A DNA stretch of 64,000 nucleotides from Parabacteroides sp. (GCA_017937385.1 JAGBDR010000083.1:103683-167682), one strand, 5' to 3'. Shown: positions 18,307-28,206, counted from the first letter of the stretch. Translations and numbers: made by a program. The notes: generated from the letters alone by a model not told the origin.

Positions 18307-21300
18307 TTAGAAATTGACTGTAAGACCGAGATTGTAAACTCGTGCCGTAACATAGGTGTCATCCGATCCGCCGTTGAATGAATATTGAGGATTCAACCCC
18401 TTACGAGATGTCAGCGTAAAGAGATTTTCGATACCGGCATTCAAAGACAAACCTTCTACCCCCAAATTGTTCAACCAGCGTTTTGGCAGGCTGTATGAAA
18501 GATTCAGGTTCTTAAATACCAAATAGGAAGCACTGGTCAACCAACGGTCGCTTTGTGCATTCAAATCGGACGATTTATGGAAATCGGCTCTTGGTGTTCC
18601 ATTCGGATCGATGCGGTTGGCAGAGGTTTCTGTCATGCCGGCTGGAGCACCGTCCCAAGAATTCAAGATGTCTTTGTGGTATGCGCTACCGGAAGCACCT
18701 GATTCAGAAACGCCCATCAAGCTTGCATACGAACCATCATACGTTTTGCCACCCAAAGAATAGGTGAATAACAGGTTTAAATTCCAGTTTTTCCAAGACA
18801 GAGCAGAGTTGATGGAACCATATACAGTGGGAAGAGCTGATCCGGCCCAATCCCGTTTGGCGTATGAAGTAGCCGTTGCATAATCCACTCCGTTGATGGT
18901 TGTCAAAGCCCCACTTTCTTCGGCTGCTGCTTTCTTTTCCGGATCCAACGTATAAAGAGTTGTACCAGTCAACTGGTCTACACCCTCATAATGGTAGGTA
19001 TAGAATTCATAAATGGAGTGTCCTTCCGAATAATTCTGCATACCGTGCAAGATGTCTTTTCCATCAGGCAATTTGACAATCTTGTTCTTCAAGAAAGTAG
19101 CGTCCACGCCGATGTTCCAGTTCCAATCCTTATTGCGGAAAACGTCTGCATTCAAAGAGATTTCAACCCCACGGTTGGATATTGTACCGATATTTTTGTA
19201 CTGGCTCAAGTTCATCATGTTGTCTTGCCACGGATAAGAACCGGCAGACAGAGGCAGACGTACTTCAAACAACAAATCTTTGGAACGTTTGTCGAAATAA
19301 CCTAACTGGAAGTTCAAACGATCGAACAAGCGACCTTCAAAAGCCACGTCGACAGTCTGGGTTGTTTCCCACTTGATATCCGGAGCTTTCAGCGATTGTT
19401 TGACCAGAGCAGGATTTCCCGCATTTTTGTCGATGGTATAAAGAGCCATGTGGGCATACCAACTGACTCCCATGTTATTACCGACTTCACCATAGGAAGC
19501 ACGCATCTTCAACTGGTCTACCCAGTCTACGTTTTCTAAGAAAGCTTCTTTCTTCATGTTCCAACTTGCACCTAAAGAGAAGAAGTTACCCCAACGATTG
19601 TCTTTATAGAAACGGGAAGAGCCATCGCGACGGAATGAACCTTCAACAAAATAGCGTTCGTCGAAATTGTATTTTACCCGTGCTAAATAGGACTCCAATT
19701 TATCTTCATCATCAGAACCGTTGAAATAAGAGTTGTTCAGGAAGTTGCCCATGGTCAGATTACCGTCGACAGCCATGCCTGTATTCATTCCGGAAGTATA
19801 TTTACGTATCCAGCTATAGCTTTCATGACCGACCATCGCTTCTACATTGTGGTGTTCGTTGAACGTATAGTTCCAGTTGATGAACTGCTGGAAAGTAGCT
19901 GTCTTGTATTGGTAAGCATACGATGTTAAGCGTCCATTGTTGGTAGCACCGTCACCAATCAAAGGGTTGTCGTACTTTTGATTATTCGTTGTGCTGAAAT
20001 TAATATCGCCTTTGGCCGTTACCGAAAGTCCATAAGGTAATGAAACAGTAGCAAATGCCTGTCCACCCAGCACATTACGGGTACTCAATTGCTTGTCATA
20101 CTGCATTTCATAAACGATGTTACGGTTACTCAAATAAGGAGACGTGACATCATACACCTTGTTCCCGTTTTCGTCAAGTGCGTAAGAACCATCAGCATTG
20201 TGCATATACAACGGATAAATCGGAGCCATATAACGGGCAATGTAAAATGGGTTGGAATAATAGTTGCCGTTTGCATTGCTGTTATAATTCCGTTTGGTAG
20301 AAGAACCATTCAGGTTAAGACCGCTTTTGAACCATTTGTTCGGTGTGAAAGTTGTGTTCACACGTGCGGAATAACGTTCGAAACTTGTCGTTTTCACATA
20401 CCCTTTTTCGTTCAGATAACCAACGGAAGCATACGTGTTGTATTTTTCGCCTGCTTTAGAACCGGAAAGGTTGTATTCTTGGCGATGACCGTTGCGTTCG
20501 ATGGCATCTTGCCAATCCAGGTCATCATATCCCGGCAACATATTGGCGATTAATTTACCATTCGCATCGAACAACTTATCGTTGGCCGCATCAAAAATAT
20601 TGCGCCCGATAGATTCCGAGATAAGTTTGGATGTCGCATAAGCACCTGCCTCTTCCGCACTCATCCCTTTATTGGACATCATTGCATACTTTTTGGCTTT
20701 CCAGCTCATCTCCATCCAATCATTTGCACTCAAACGGTCATATTCGGCTATACCACGATTGTAGATACCTTGATTGATTTGCAAAGTTACACTCGGTTTA
20801 TCCGAATTACCGCGTCCGCGTTTTGTTGTGATCAACACGACACCATTGGCGGCACGATTACCATACAGAGCAGAAGAGGCCGCATCTTTCAGAATAGACA
20901 TACTTTCGATATCATTGGAATTCAATTCTGCGATATTGCCATCGAAAGGAACACCATCGACAACATATAGCGGGTCAGTCGCACCACTTACCAAAGATCC
21001 GAAACCACGAATACGGATAGAAGGAGCTGCTCCAGGTTCTCCATACGTATTATTTACTTGTACGCCTGGTGCAGAACCTTCTAACGCACCAGTCACACTG
21101 GTAGTCAAACGTTTTTCAATCTTTTTCGAATCGACTACCGAAACAGAACCCGTCAATGATTCCTTCTTAGCCGTACCATAAGCCACAACGACAACCTCGT
21201 CAAGCATTTTGTTGTCAACCTCCAAAATCACGTTCATTTTGGGTTTGATAGCCAACTCTTGGGTCTTCATCCCGACAAAATAAACGACCAGAGTCTTTGC

Positions 21301-21501
21301 GGAACTTGGTACATCCAGAGAAAATGCACCGTTAAAATCTGTTACCACACCTGTAGTCGTACCTTTAACAACTACAGATGCACCAATGATGGGCTCGTTG
21401 TCCTCCGCCGAAATAACAGTACCTGTTACTTTCGTCGTCTGAGCATTGGCCATCCCGATACCTAATAATAGGCAGAATAAAAGGAAAGTTAACCTTTTCA
21501 T
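18307..21501 (-). CDS. SusC-like TonB-dependent transporter, complete allele C at the expression position
   Basis: 1064 residues from the ATG at 21499-21501; a GTG two codons upstream is possible but less likely, as MKRLTFLLFCLLLGIG is a good signal peptide. After cleavage near ANAQ comes a CarboxypepD_reg-like domain (about 24-100: VTGTVISAEDNEPIIGASVV), then the plug (MLDEVVVVAYGTAKKESLTG, VVDGVPFDG, SALYGNRAANGVV) and the 22-strand-type barrel ending in LGLTVNF. It transports an unknown nutrient with SusD-C in a TonB-dependent way. A promoter lies about 90 bp upstream. Codons 66-71 (SSAKTL) are the 20-bp shuffling site, so everything downstream of this point can be exchanged. Confidence 0.92.
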   Translation of the reverse strand: MKRLTFLLFCLLLGIGMANAQTTKVTGTVISAEDNEPIIGASVVVKGTTTGVVTDFNGAFSLDVPSSAKTLVVYFVGMKTQELAIKPKMNVILEVDNKMLDEVVVVAYGTAKKESLTGSVSVVDSKKIEKRLTTSVTGALEGSAPGVQVNNTYGEPGAAPSIRIRGFGSLVSGATDPLYVVDGVPFDGNIAELNSNDIESMSILKDAASSALYGNRAANGVVLITTKRGRGNSDKPSVTLQINQGIYNRGIAEYDRLSANDWMEMSWKAKKYAMMSNKGMSAEEAGAYATSKLISESIGRNIFDAANDKLFDANGKLIANMLPGYDDLDWQDAIERNGHRQEYNLSGSKAGEKYNTYASVGYLNEKGYVKTTSFERYSARVNTTFTPNKWFKSGLNLNGSSTKRNYNSNANGNYYSNPFYIARYMAPIYPLYMHNADGSYALDENGNKVYDVTSPYLSNRNIVYEMQYDKQLSTRNVLGGQAFATVSLPYGLSVTAKGDINFSTTNNQKYDNPLIGDGATNNGRLTSYAYQYKTATFQQFINWNYTFNEHHNVEAMVGHESYSWIRKYTSGMNTGMAVDGNLTMGNFLNNSYFNGSDDEDKLESYLARVKYNFDERYFVEGSFRRDGSSRFYKDNRWGNFFSLGASWNMKKEAFLENVDWVDQLKMRASYGEVGNNMGVSWYAHMALYTIDKNAGNPALVKQSLKAPDIKWETTQTVDVAFEGRLFDRLNFQLGYFDKRSKDLLFEVRLPLSAGSYPWQDNMMNLSQYKNIGTISNRGVEISLNADVFRNKDWNWNIGVDATFLKNKIVKLPDGKDILHGMQNYSEGHSIYEFYTYHYEGVDQLTGTTLYTLDPEKKAAAEESGALTTINGVDYATATSYAKRDWAGSALPTVYGSINSALSWKNWNLNLLFTYSLGGKTYDGSYASLMGVSESGASGSAYHKDILNSWDGAPAGMTETSANRIDPNGTPRADFHKSSDLNAQSDRWLTSASYLVFKNLNLSYSLPKRWLNNLGVEGLSLNAGIENLFTLTSRKGLNPQYSFNGGSDDTYVTARVYNLGLTVNF
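21287..21306 (-). repeat. SusC shufflon recombination site C (inside the expressed gene)
   Basis: Minus strand AGTTCCGCAAAGACTCTGGT within the expressed gene, encoding SSAKTL. It is inverted relative to site D at 22807-22826. Inversion between the two would flip about 1.5 kb carrying promoter, signal peptide and N-terminal domain. Confidence 0.85.
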
Positions 21502-21593
21502 AGACACACTTTTTTTGTTAAACTTATAATAACTAATTTACACTATCTGTTTTTTACACTTAAAAGCAATGCATAAAGATTCCTAAGAGGCGA

Positions 21594-21623
21594 CAAATGT
21601 AACAATAAATTTATTATAACAAC
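21594..21623 (-). promoter_or_regulatory. Promoter of the SusC expression locus
   Basis: On the minus strand GTTG, an 18-bp spacer and TACATTTG match the Bacteroidales consensus TTG-N19-21-TAnnTTTG closely. The predicted start of transcription is near 21587, giving a leader of roughly 85 nt before the ATG at 21501. It lies inside the invertible segment, so it would travel with the signal peptide. Confidence 0.7.
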
Positions 21624-22088
21624 TAAAATCTTATCCGATTTTTCAAAAAAGAGGATGATTATTAACAAAAGAATAAGTAAAACTGATATTTTCGCTTGTT
21701 TTTGCTCAAAGAAACTTCATTTTGGGCTACTTCAAATTTTTCCTATTTTTAACTTCGAGGTAACGATCTGTTTTTCCCCCTTTTCAAAAAGGAGAAAAGC
21801 ACTTCGGGTTTATATGGGTAGAAAATCATCATATTTCGTCAATGCAAACTTCAAAAGTCTTCTAAAAAGAAAAGTGCGATGCATTTGCAAGTGCAATGGG
21901 ACATCCGGAGTATCTCAATTTTAGATTTAGATATCCCAAAGATAGTTCCAGAACATAACTCTTCAAACAGGCCTTATTGTACATTTTTACTTCTTTAGTA
22001 AGAATATACAGTTTTTGCAAATAACGAAAAAATCCGCTTCTTATTGACGAAAAAAGGAAAAACTGCCGTGAAGTGCTTCGTTTTTTAC

Positions 22089-22195
22089 CATGAAGTCCGT
22101 CTTCATTACCTATGAAGTCCGAGTTCATATACCACGATGACCGTCCTCATGGCAACGAAGACGGTCCTCATGACGATGAAGACGGTCGTCGCCGC
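22089..22195. repeat. Intergenic array of five 21-22 bp units
   Basis: Units such as ATGAAGTCCGTCTTCATTAC and ACGAAGACGGTCCTCATGAC repeat with a period of 21-22 bp and drift gradually. Each unit is partly self-complementary (GAAG...CTTC or GAAGACGGTCGTC). The array lies in the noncoding part of the invertible segment. There are no unique spacers, so this is not a CRISPR array. Confidence 0.7.
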
Positions 22196-22806
22196 GAAAA
22201 AACAGTAATTTCCTTTTTGAATATTCGAAATCTCATTCGTATGTATTTGCTACAAGCGATTCTCCGAGGGTTTAACTTTTTCACTATGTCAGGATTTTCA
22301 GCTTTTCACTGATAAAAAAGTTGCTTTTTCCAATTTCCTGCCGTTCTTATTTTACCGAAAGTTCATCTATACCCGTTTAAAGGAGAAAAAAGTCAGACAT
22401 TGTTTGTTCAAAATTTTATCCAAAATAGAAAAACACCCAAATAGGGGATATTGTCACTTTTAACAATTTGCTTTTTAATAAAAAACGAACGATTTCCTAC
22501 GAACTCTAAAACATAAGATAAGCCATCGCAAAACATAGTTTGAGTACACACAAATCAGAGCTTTCTTTGGCATCAAACATACTCCTTTGCCTGAATCACA
22601 AAAAAAAACCGGACCACAAAAGAAAAAACAGGTACCATTATCAACTTTCCCTATAAACCAAATGGAACAAATAGATAAAGCAACCGATTAATATGCAAAT
22701 TCTTGCATTTAGTCTATAAAAAGCAAAAACGATCTTCATTTTCTCCCCAAAAGTATTATATATCCATATAAGATACTGTGAATAAATGTATTAAAGATAG
22801 AAACGC

Positions 22807-22826
22807 AGTTCCGCAAAGACTCTGGT
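22807..22826 (+). repeat. SusC shufflon recombination site D
   Basis: Plus strand AGTTCCGCAAAGACTCTGGT, the only one of the four copies in this orientation. A stop codon (TAG at 22798-22800) precedes it in frame, so unit D has no leader of its own. Downstream the frame reads SSAKTLVISFVG and runs into SusC-D. Confidence 0.85.
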
Positions 22827-22842
22827 AATCTCTTTCGTCGGT

Positions 22843-25740
22843 ATGAAAACCCAGGAAGTCGGTGTCAAGGCTAATTTGAATATCGTGTTAGATAGTGATA
22901 ATCAGATGCTTGACGAAGTGATGGTGGTGGCTTACGGAACGGCGAAGAAGTCATCGTTTACCGGAGCTGCTTCTACTGTAAAGGGGGAAAAGATCCAGAA
23001 GATGCAGGTGTCTGACATCTCCAAGTCTTTGGAAGGTTCTATTGCTGGTGTGCAGACATCATCTTCCAGTGGTACTCCGGGTTCTTCATCTTCAATCATC
23101 ATCCGTGGTTTGGGGTCTATCTCTTCCAGTCAGGAACCGTTGATTGTTGTGGACGGTGTGCCTTACGAAGGCTCCCTGAATTCTATTTCAACGCAGGACA
23201 TCGAGTCTTTGACTGTTTTGAAAGATGCGGCTGCGAACTCTATGTACGGTGCGCGTGGTTCGAATGGTGTCATCATCATTACGACTAAGGGCAGCAAATC
23301 CGGAAAAGCAAAGATTAATTTCGAAGCCCGTTATGGTTTCAACGCGCGTGGCGTGGGTAACTATGACATCATCTCGGATGCAGGAGAATATTATGAAATG
23401 ATGTATGAGGCCATACGCAACAGCTTGGTTTCGGATATGGGACAGGCCGGTGCAAATTTATACGCTTCTCAACACCTGATCGACGGCTACTTGAAATATA
23501 ATAAATTCAAAGGTGTCGCCGACAATGCGTTGATCGACCCGTTGACCGGAAAACTGAACCCGGCAGCCAAAGCATACAAGTGGAATGACAATTGGGCAGA
23601 AGACCCGTTTGAAAACGGTTCGCGTCAGGAATATAACATCAATATCTCCGGTGGTACGGAGCAGACACAGGCGTATGCATCGTTGGGCTATCTGAAAGAT
23701 GAAGGTTATATGGTCGGATCCGGATTTGACCGTATCTCAGCCCGTGTGAAAGTGGACCAGATGATCGGGAAATACTTCAAAGTCGGTGGAAACATCGCGT
23801 ATGCCAATACCGAGATGTCTAAGTTCGGAGATACGAACAGCAACTATTCGAACATTTTTATGTTCTCGCAGAATATCGGTCCGATCTATCCTATATATAT
23901 GTATGACAAAGAGGGGAATTTGATGTACGACGAAAAAGGGAACGTGCGTTATGATTTCAATAGCCCGTATGCCGCACCTCAGAATCCGCTGGCTGTTGCC
24001 AAAGAGAACATCAACAAGACAACAAAAGACAATCTTAGCTCACGTGGTTATATCGAAGCCCGGTTTTTGGATCATTTCAAATTCTCTTTGAATATCGCGT
24101 ATGACGTCTTCAATACGCATCAGACTAATTTTGCGACTCCAATCGGTGGGGATGCCGAAAATGTCGGAGGACGTGGATATAAGTATGCTACACGATATGG
24201 CGCGTTGAACGTTAACCAGTTGTTGAACTGGAACCGTTCGTTTGGTAATCATAACGTATCGGTCTTGTTAGGTCATGAAACCAAAAACGACCACTATAAT
24301 TATTTGTACGGTCACATGACCAATTTCGCTGATCCTTCGAACCCCGAATTCAGCAATGCCGCACAGTATCAAGGTTTGAGCAGCTATACCTCCGAATATG
24401 CTTTGGAAGGTTATTTCGTGAAAGGCGAATATAATTATGCCGACCGCTATTATTTCACGGCAAGTTATCGTCGTGACGGTTCTTCCAAGTTCCACAAAGA
24501 CAACCGTTGGGGTAGCTTCTGGGCTGTCGGTGGATCCTGGCGTTTGAAAGAGGAAGCATTCCTGAAAGATGTGGACTGGTTGAACAATCTGAAATTGAAA
24601 GCAAGTTTCGGTACGCAGGGTAATGATAATATCTTGGATTCGAACGGTTATACAATCTGGAAGGCTTATTCCGATTTATATGGTGTGGACCGCGTGGATG
24701 GCGATGCCGCTTTTAGTAAGATCTTGCGTGGTAATCCTGATTTGACTTGGGAAAAGAGTAATAACTTCAACGTGGGGGTAGAAGTGGGAGCTTTGGATCG
24801 TATCACGTTCAACGCCGATTTCTTCATCAAAGAAACAAAAGACATGCTTTATGCCAGCCCGTTGGCTTCTTCTGAAGGTAGTCCGTCCTACATCTATCGC
24901 AATGAAATGGATATGAAAAACACCGGCGTCGAATTTGAATTGTCTGCCGATGTGATTAAAAACAATCGCTTCAAATGGAATGTATCTTTGAATGCTACTC
25001 ACTACAAAAACAAATTGACCAAGTTGCCTGCGTCTAAACCTGCGGATGAGTTCCCTGATGGTTACCAGGCCGGTTCATATTGGAGAAAGATAGGCGGTTC
25101 GTTGTACGACTGGTACACGTATGAATATGTAGGTGTCGATCCTGAAAACGGGAAACCGATGTATAATAAGTATGTGAAAGATGAAAACGGCAATGAAACC
25201 ATTGAGATCGTAAACCGTACATCGGATGCATCCTTGCGCCAGACAGGCAAATCGGCTATTCCGAAGTTGACAGGCGGTCTCTCTACTACGTTCGACGCTT
25301 TCGGTTTCGACTTGGGCATCCAGACGGCTTTCCAGTTGGGCGGCTATGTTTGGGATAGCTTCTATACAAGTTTGATGAACTCCGGGAGCCGCGGTCAGAA
25401 TATGCACAAGGATATGTTCAACCGTTGGACTCCGACCCATACGAACACGAATATTCCGGCATTGGGATATGACTTGCAGGATCAGTCGGCTGGCGGTGAT
25501 TTCGCTTTGATCAAAGCCTCTTATTTCAGCATCCGTAACCTGACTTTGGGGTATACATTGCCTTCCGCTTGGATGAAAAAGGCGAATATCGAAAAACTTC
25601 GCGTTTATTTGACGGGTGACAATATCTGGTTGAAATCAAAACGCAAAGGTTTGGATCCGCGTCAGAGCTTCTCCGGTAGCACGGGTTATGCCTACTCTGC
25701 ATTGAGTACATATTCCATCGGTTTGAATTTGACTTTCTAA
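22843..25740 (+). CDS. SusC-like TonB-dependent transporter, silent 5'-truncated allele D
   Basis: 965 residues from the first ATG, with the frame open upstream only to the shuffling site and a stop just before it. Plug motifs (MLDEVMVVAYGTAKKSSFTG, VVDGVPYEG, NSMYGARGSNGVIIITTKG) and the intact barrel ending in SIGLNLTF are present. There is no signal peptide or N-terminal domain. A flip of the 1.5-kb leader segment would create a protein of about 1042 residues in frame. The first ~120 bp match allele A with one difference seen, then diverge. It heads a three-gene unit with susD and a lipoprotein, followed by the recombinase gene. Confidence 0.9.
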   Translation: MKTQEVGVKANLNIVLDSDNQMLDEVMVVAYGTAKKSSFTGAASTVKGEKIQKMQVSDISKSLEGSIAGVQTSSSSGTPGSSSSIIIRGLGSISSSQEPLIVVDGVPYEGSLNSISTQDIESLTVLKDAAANSMYGARGSNGVIIITTKGSKSGKAKINFEARYGFNARGVGNYDIISDAGEYYEMMYEAIRNSLVSDMGQAGANLYASQHLIDGYLKYNKFKGVADNALIDPLTGKLNPAAKAYKWNDNWAEDPFENGSRQEYNINISGGTEQTQAYASLGYLKDEGYMVGSGFDRISARVKVDQMIGKYFKVGGNIAYANTEMSKFGDTNSNYSNIFMFSQNIGPIYPIYMYDKEGNLMYDEKGNVRYDFNSPYAAPQNPLAVAKENINKTTKDNLSSRGYIEARFLDHFKFSLNIAYDVFNTHQTNFATPIGGDAENVGGRGYKYATRYGALNVNQLLNWNRSFGNHNVSVLLGHETKNDHYNYLYGHMTNFADPSNPEFSNAAQYQGLSSYTSEYALEGYFVKGEYNYADRYYFTASYRRDGSSKFHKDNRWGSFWAVGGSWRLKEEAFLKDVDWLNNLKLKASFGTQGNDNILDSNGYTIWKAYSDLYGVDRVDGDAAFSKILRGNPDLTWEKSNNFNVGVEVGALDRITFNADFFIKETKDMLYASPLASSEGSPSYIYRNEMDMKNTGVEFELSADVIKNNRFKWNVSLNATHYKNKLTKLPASKPADEFPDGYQAGSYWRKIGGSLYDWYTYEYVGVDPENGKPMYNKYVKDENGNETIEIVNRTSDASLRQTGKSAIPKLTGGLSTTFDAFGFDLGIQTAFQLGGYVWDSFYTSLMNSGSRGQNMHKDMFNRWTPTHTNTNIPALGYDLQDQSAGGDFALIKASYFSIRNLTLGYTLPSAWMKKANIEKLRVYLTGDNIWLKSKRKGLDPRQSFSGSTGYAYSALSTYSIGLNLTF

Positions 25741-25771
25741 AAAAATTGATAACGAATTAATAACGAATAAT

Positions 25772-27268
25772 ATGAAATTTCTAAAATATATAGCAGCAGG
25801 TATGGTCGCAATAGCAGGATTGGCGTCTTGCAGCGATTCATTTCTCGATACGGAGTACACGGAGTACTTGGATGAAGAGTCGGCTGGTGAAGCAGCCGGC
25901 AAGAATCCGGATGTGTTCTTGAACGGTATGTGGTCGTGGATGGTTACTTACGGCCAGGGCAGCAGCAACCATGATGATTTCGGTTATATGTGTTCACTCC
26001 ATGCGACCGACATGATGGGGCAGGATATTTGTATGGGGGCTTCCCACTGGTTCAACTATGACTATCAGTTGGATAACCGTATGTTCAACTACCGTCGTAC
26101 ATTGGCTCATTGGATCAACTATTACACCATGATCGCCAAGGCAAACGAAGTGATCAGTTTGTATCCGGAAGGGGGAGAAACCGTAGACCAGAAAGGGCTG
26201 TTGGGACAGGCAAAGGCCATCCGCGGTCTGGCTTATCTGCACTTGATCCAATTATACCAGTTTCCGACCGATGCTTCCGGCAATATCAATGCAACGGCTC
26301 CGGGCGTGCCTTTGATGTACACGGCTGCCGATGGCAAAACGGAAGAAGAGATTGCAGCAGCCAAAGGACGTAACACCGTGGCTGATATCTTGGCACAGAT
26401 TGAGAAAGACTTGGAAGAGGCCGTTCAGAATCTGGAAGCCGGCTATACTCGTCCGAGCAAGAATTATATCGATGCAAGCGTGGCCAATGGTATCCTGGCC
26501 CGTTATTATTTGTTGAGCCAACAATGGGAAAAAGCGGCAGCGGCTGCCAATAAAGCACGTTCCGGCTATACGCTGATGGATGCAAACGAATCAGGCTTGT
26601 ATGATGGTTTTGTTACGGTGAACAATGTGGAATGGATGTGGGGTTTTGCCCATACGACAGAAACACAGACAACGTATGCCTCTTTCTTCTCCATGATTTC
26701 AAACTTGGCCCCGGGATATGCCGGTATGGGCTTGGCTCCCCGTTTGGTTGATGCGAAACTGTATAGCCAGATTCCGGATACGGACGCCCGTAAGAAATGG
26801 TTCAACGGCCCGGATGGCGACAAGTCGCAACCGACTGAAGCCGCCCAGTTGCCATACGCGAATGTTAAATTCGGACACTTGAGCGACTGGACAGACAACT
26901 ATATGTATATGCGTGCTTCCGAAATGGTTTTGATCGAAGCGGAAGCGTATGCCCATCTGAACCAGGGAGCGAAAGCAGCCGAAGTGCTGAAAGTGCTGAT
27001 GAGCAAACGCCAGCCGGATTGGAACAAGGCTTCCGTGACGGTAGAGGACGTTTATTTGCAGCGCCGTATCGAGTTGTGGGGCGAAGGTTTTGCCTTCTAT
27101 GACCTGAAACGTCTGAACAAGGGCATCGACCGTAATTATGAAGGCAGCAACCACTTGCCGGGTTATAAATTAGTGGTCGAACCGCAGGATGTCAGATGGA
27201 CGTATCAGCTTCCTCAAAGAGAGTTACAGGAAAACAAGCTGATCAGTGAGGATGAACAGAATCCGTAA
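25772..27268 (+). CDS. SusD/RagB-family nutrient-binding lipoprotein, unit D
   Basis: 498 residues with lipobox GLASCSDS (Cys20) followed by FLDTEYTEYLDEESAGEAA. SusD landmarks are KAIRGLAYLHLIQLYQF, YMRASEMVLIEAEAYAHL and RRIELWGEGFAFYDLKRLNKG. It lies 31 bp after SusC-D and 40 bp before the unit's lipoprotein gene, so the three should be co-transcribed when a promoter is supplied. Codon use is richer in G and C than in units A-C, judging by eye, which may point to a different origin of this unit. The ligand is unknown. Confidence 0.9.
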   Translation: MKFLKYIAAGMVAIAGLASCSDSFLDTEYTEYLDEESAGEAAGKNPDVFLNGMWSWMVTYGQGSSNHDDFGYMCSLHATDMMGQDICMGASHWFNYDYQLDNRMFNYRRTLAHWINYYTMIAKANEVISLYPEGGETVDQKGLLGQAKAIRGLAYLHLIQLYQFPTDASGNINATAPGVPLMYTAADGKTEEEIAAAKGRNTVADILAQIEKDLEEAVQNLEAGYTRPSKNYIDASVANGILARYYLLSQQWEKAAAAANKARSGYTLMDANESGLYDGFVTVNNVEWMWGFAHTTETQTTYASFFSMISNLAPGYAGMGLAPRLVDAKLYSQIPDTDARKKWFNGPDGDKSQPTEAAQLPYANVKFGHLSDWTDNYMYMRASEMVLIEAEAYAHLNQGAKAAEVLKVLMSKRQPDWNKASVTVEDVYLQRRIELWGEGFAFYDLKRLNKGIDRNYEGSNHLPGYKLVVEPQDVRWTYQLPQRELQENKLISEDEQNP

Positions 27269-27308
27269 TGTGAAATTCTCTGGATATAAATTTAAAGGAT
27301 AAAAGAAG

Positions 27309-28148
27309 ATGAAAAATATAGTTAGAATTTTTGTTTCTTGTTTGGCTTTGGCTACGGGCTTATCCGGTTGTTATGATGAGATGGATGACAAGGCGGTCGT
27401 TGATGCCAAATATGAGAATGCGAATAAACCGACGGTAACACTTTCAAACGTAAAGGTTATAGATTTCTCTAATGTAGAAGTAAGCGGCTCTGTCAGCACA
27501 ATTGAAAATATCCTTGAATCGGGATTCATGTATGCGGTTGACGAATCTTTCAATAATGCGGTTTGTGTGGCAAATGAGGAGATAACGGAAAGCTTCAATG
27601 CGACTTTGTCCGGTTTGTCGGAGAACACGACTTATTATATTCGTAGTTATGCCGTGACAGCAGGAGCGGGAATAGCAGTCAGCGAACATCAGGCGGTTAC
27701 GACTCCTGAAGCACCGATATTTACGGCTGGAGTATTGGATGGAAAACGCTATACGGCGAATGTGACAAGTTATTTTGATAAGGCTTCGGCGTTTGACTTT
27801 ACATTGTCGCTTGATCCGGAAGATCCGAATAAGATCTGGTTTAATAACCTGTCTAATTACTTCTTCACAAACGGAGTTACAGCCGAAAAAGGTTGCAATA
27901 AGTTTTATGGAATGTTGGATGTTGAATCAATGACTATCACGATTCCTCAGGAACAGCCGATGGGTTACAATTCCGTAGTGCTTTTAGGATTCAGTGATGC
28001 GGATCCTGATGCAGCAGAGGACTATTCCGATGTAACGGTTTCGATTGTTAACTTTGGAAGCCAGTTGGTATTCAAGAACGCTTTCGGGTTTTATGAAGGT
28101 GGTTTTTATGAATTGTTCTACGGCGATTTGACTGTTTCAAGCAAGTAA
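27309..28148 (+). CDS. Surface lipoprotein of SusC/SusD unit D, FN3-like domain
   Basis: 279 residues; lipobox GLSGCYDE (Cys21). Residues ~40-135 look like a fibronectin type III or DUF1735-like beta-sandwich (VTLSNVKVIDFSNVEVSGSV, then LSGLSENTTYYIRSYAVT). The second half (GKRYTANVTSYFDKASAFDF onward) is unassigned. It holds the same position relative to susD as the lipoprotein of unit A but shows no clear sequence match. It may be an accessory ligand-binding protein of the transporter; that role is inferred from position only. A strong terminator follows. Confidence 0.7.
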   Translation: MKNIVRIFVSCLALATGLSGCYDEMDDKAVVDAKYENANKPTVTLSNVKVIDFSNVEVSGSVSTIENILESGFMYAVDESFNNAVCVANEEITESFNATLSGLSENTTYYIRSYAVTAGAGIAVSEHQAVTTPEAPIFTAGVLDGKRYTANVTSYFDKASAFDFTLSLDPEDPNKIWFNNLSNYFFTNGVTAEKGCNKFYGMLDVESMTITIPQEQPMGYNSVVLLGFSDADPDAAEDYSDVTVSIVNFGSQLVFKNAFGFYEGGFYELFYGDLTVSSK

Positions 28149-28165
28149 TAATAAGAGTGCTTAAT

Positions 28166-28206
28166 AAAAGGCTGTCCGTAATAAATTTGCGAGACAGCCT
28201 TTTTTA
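28166..28206 (+). terminator. Terminator between unit D and the recombinase gene
   Basis: AAAAGGCTGTC and GACAGCCTTTTTT form an 11-bp stem with a terminal T run, just after the unit D lipoprotein. It should insulate the recombinase gene from read-through. Confidence 0.85.

Larger units (their letters stand above)
21307..22806. other. Predicted invertible promoter/leader segment of the SusC shufflon
   Basis: The segment between inverted sites C and D. Its left end encodes the first ~65 residues of SusC-C. The remaining 1.3 kb holds no gene that can be supported: reading frames of 89 and 66 codons exist but have no family resemblance and lie in AT-rich sequence. It contains the SusC promoter near 21600 and a short repeat array at 22089-22195. 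Nothing resembling a plus-strand TAnnTTTG box in front of unit D was found, which fits D being silent in this orientation. Confidence 0.75.

Noticed and set aside
22089-22195. CRISPR array
   Set aside because: The repeats are adjacent units of 21-22 bp without unique spacers, and no cas gene is present. The same applies to the arrays at 32070, 44614 and 58648.
21655-22312. Two short plus-strand genes of 89 and 66 codons in the leader segment
   Set aside because: They have no family pattern, no promoter and lie in low-complexity AT-rich sequence or in the repeat array.
22741-22770. CCCAAAAGTAT near unit D as a remnant of the 204-bp A/B repeat
   Set aside because: The match is about 11 bp in AT-rich sequence and has the wrong orientation relative to the gene, so chance is more likely.
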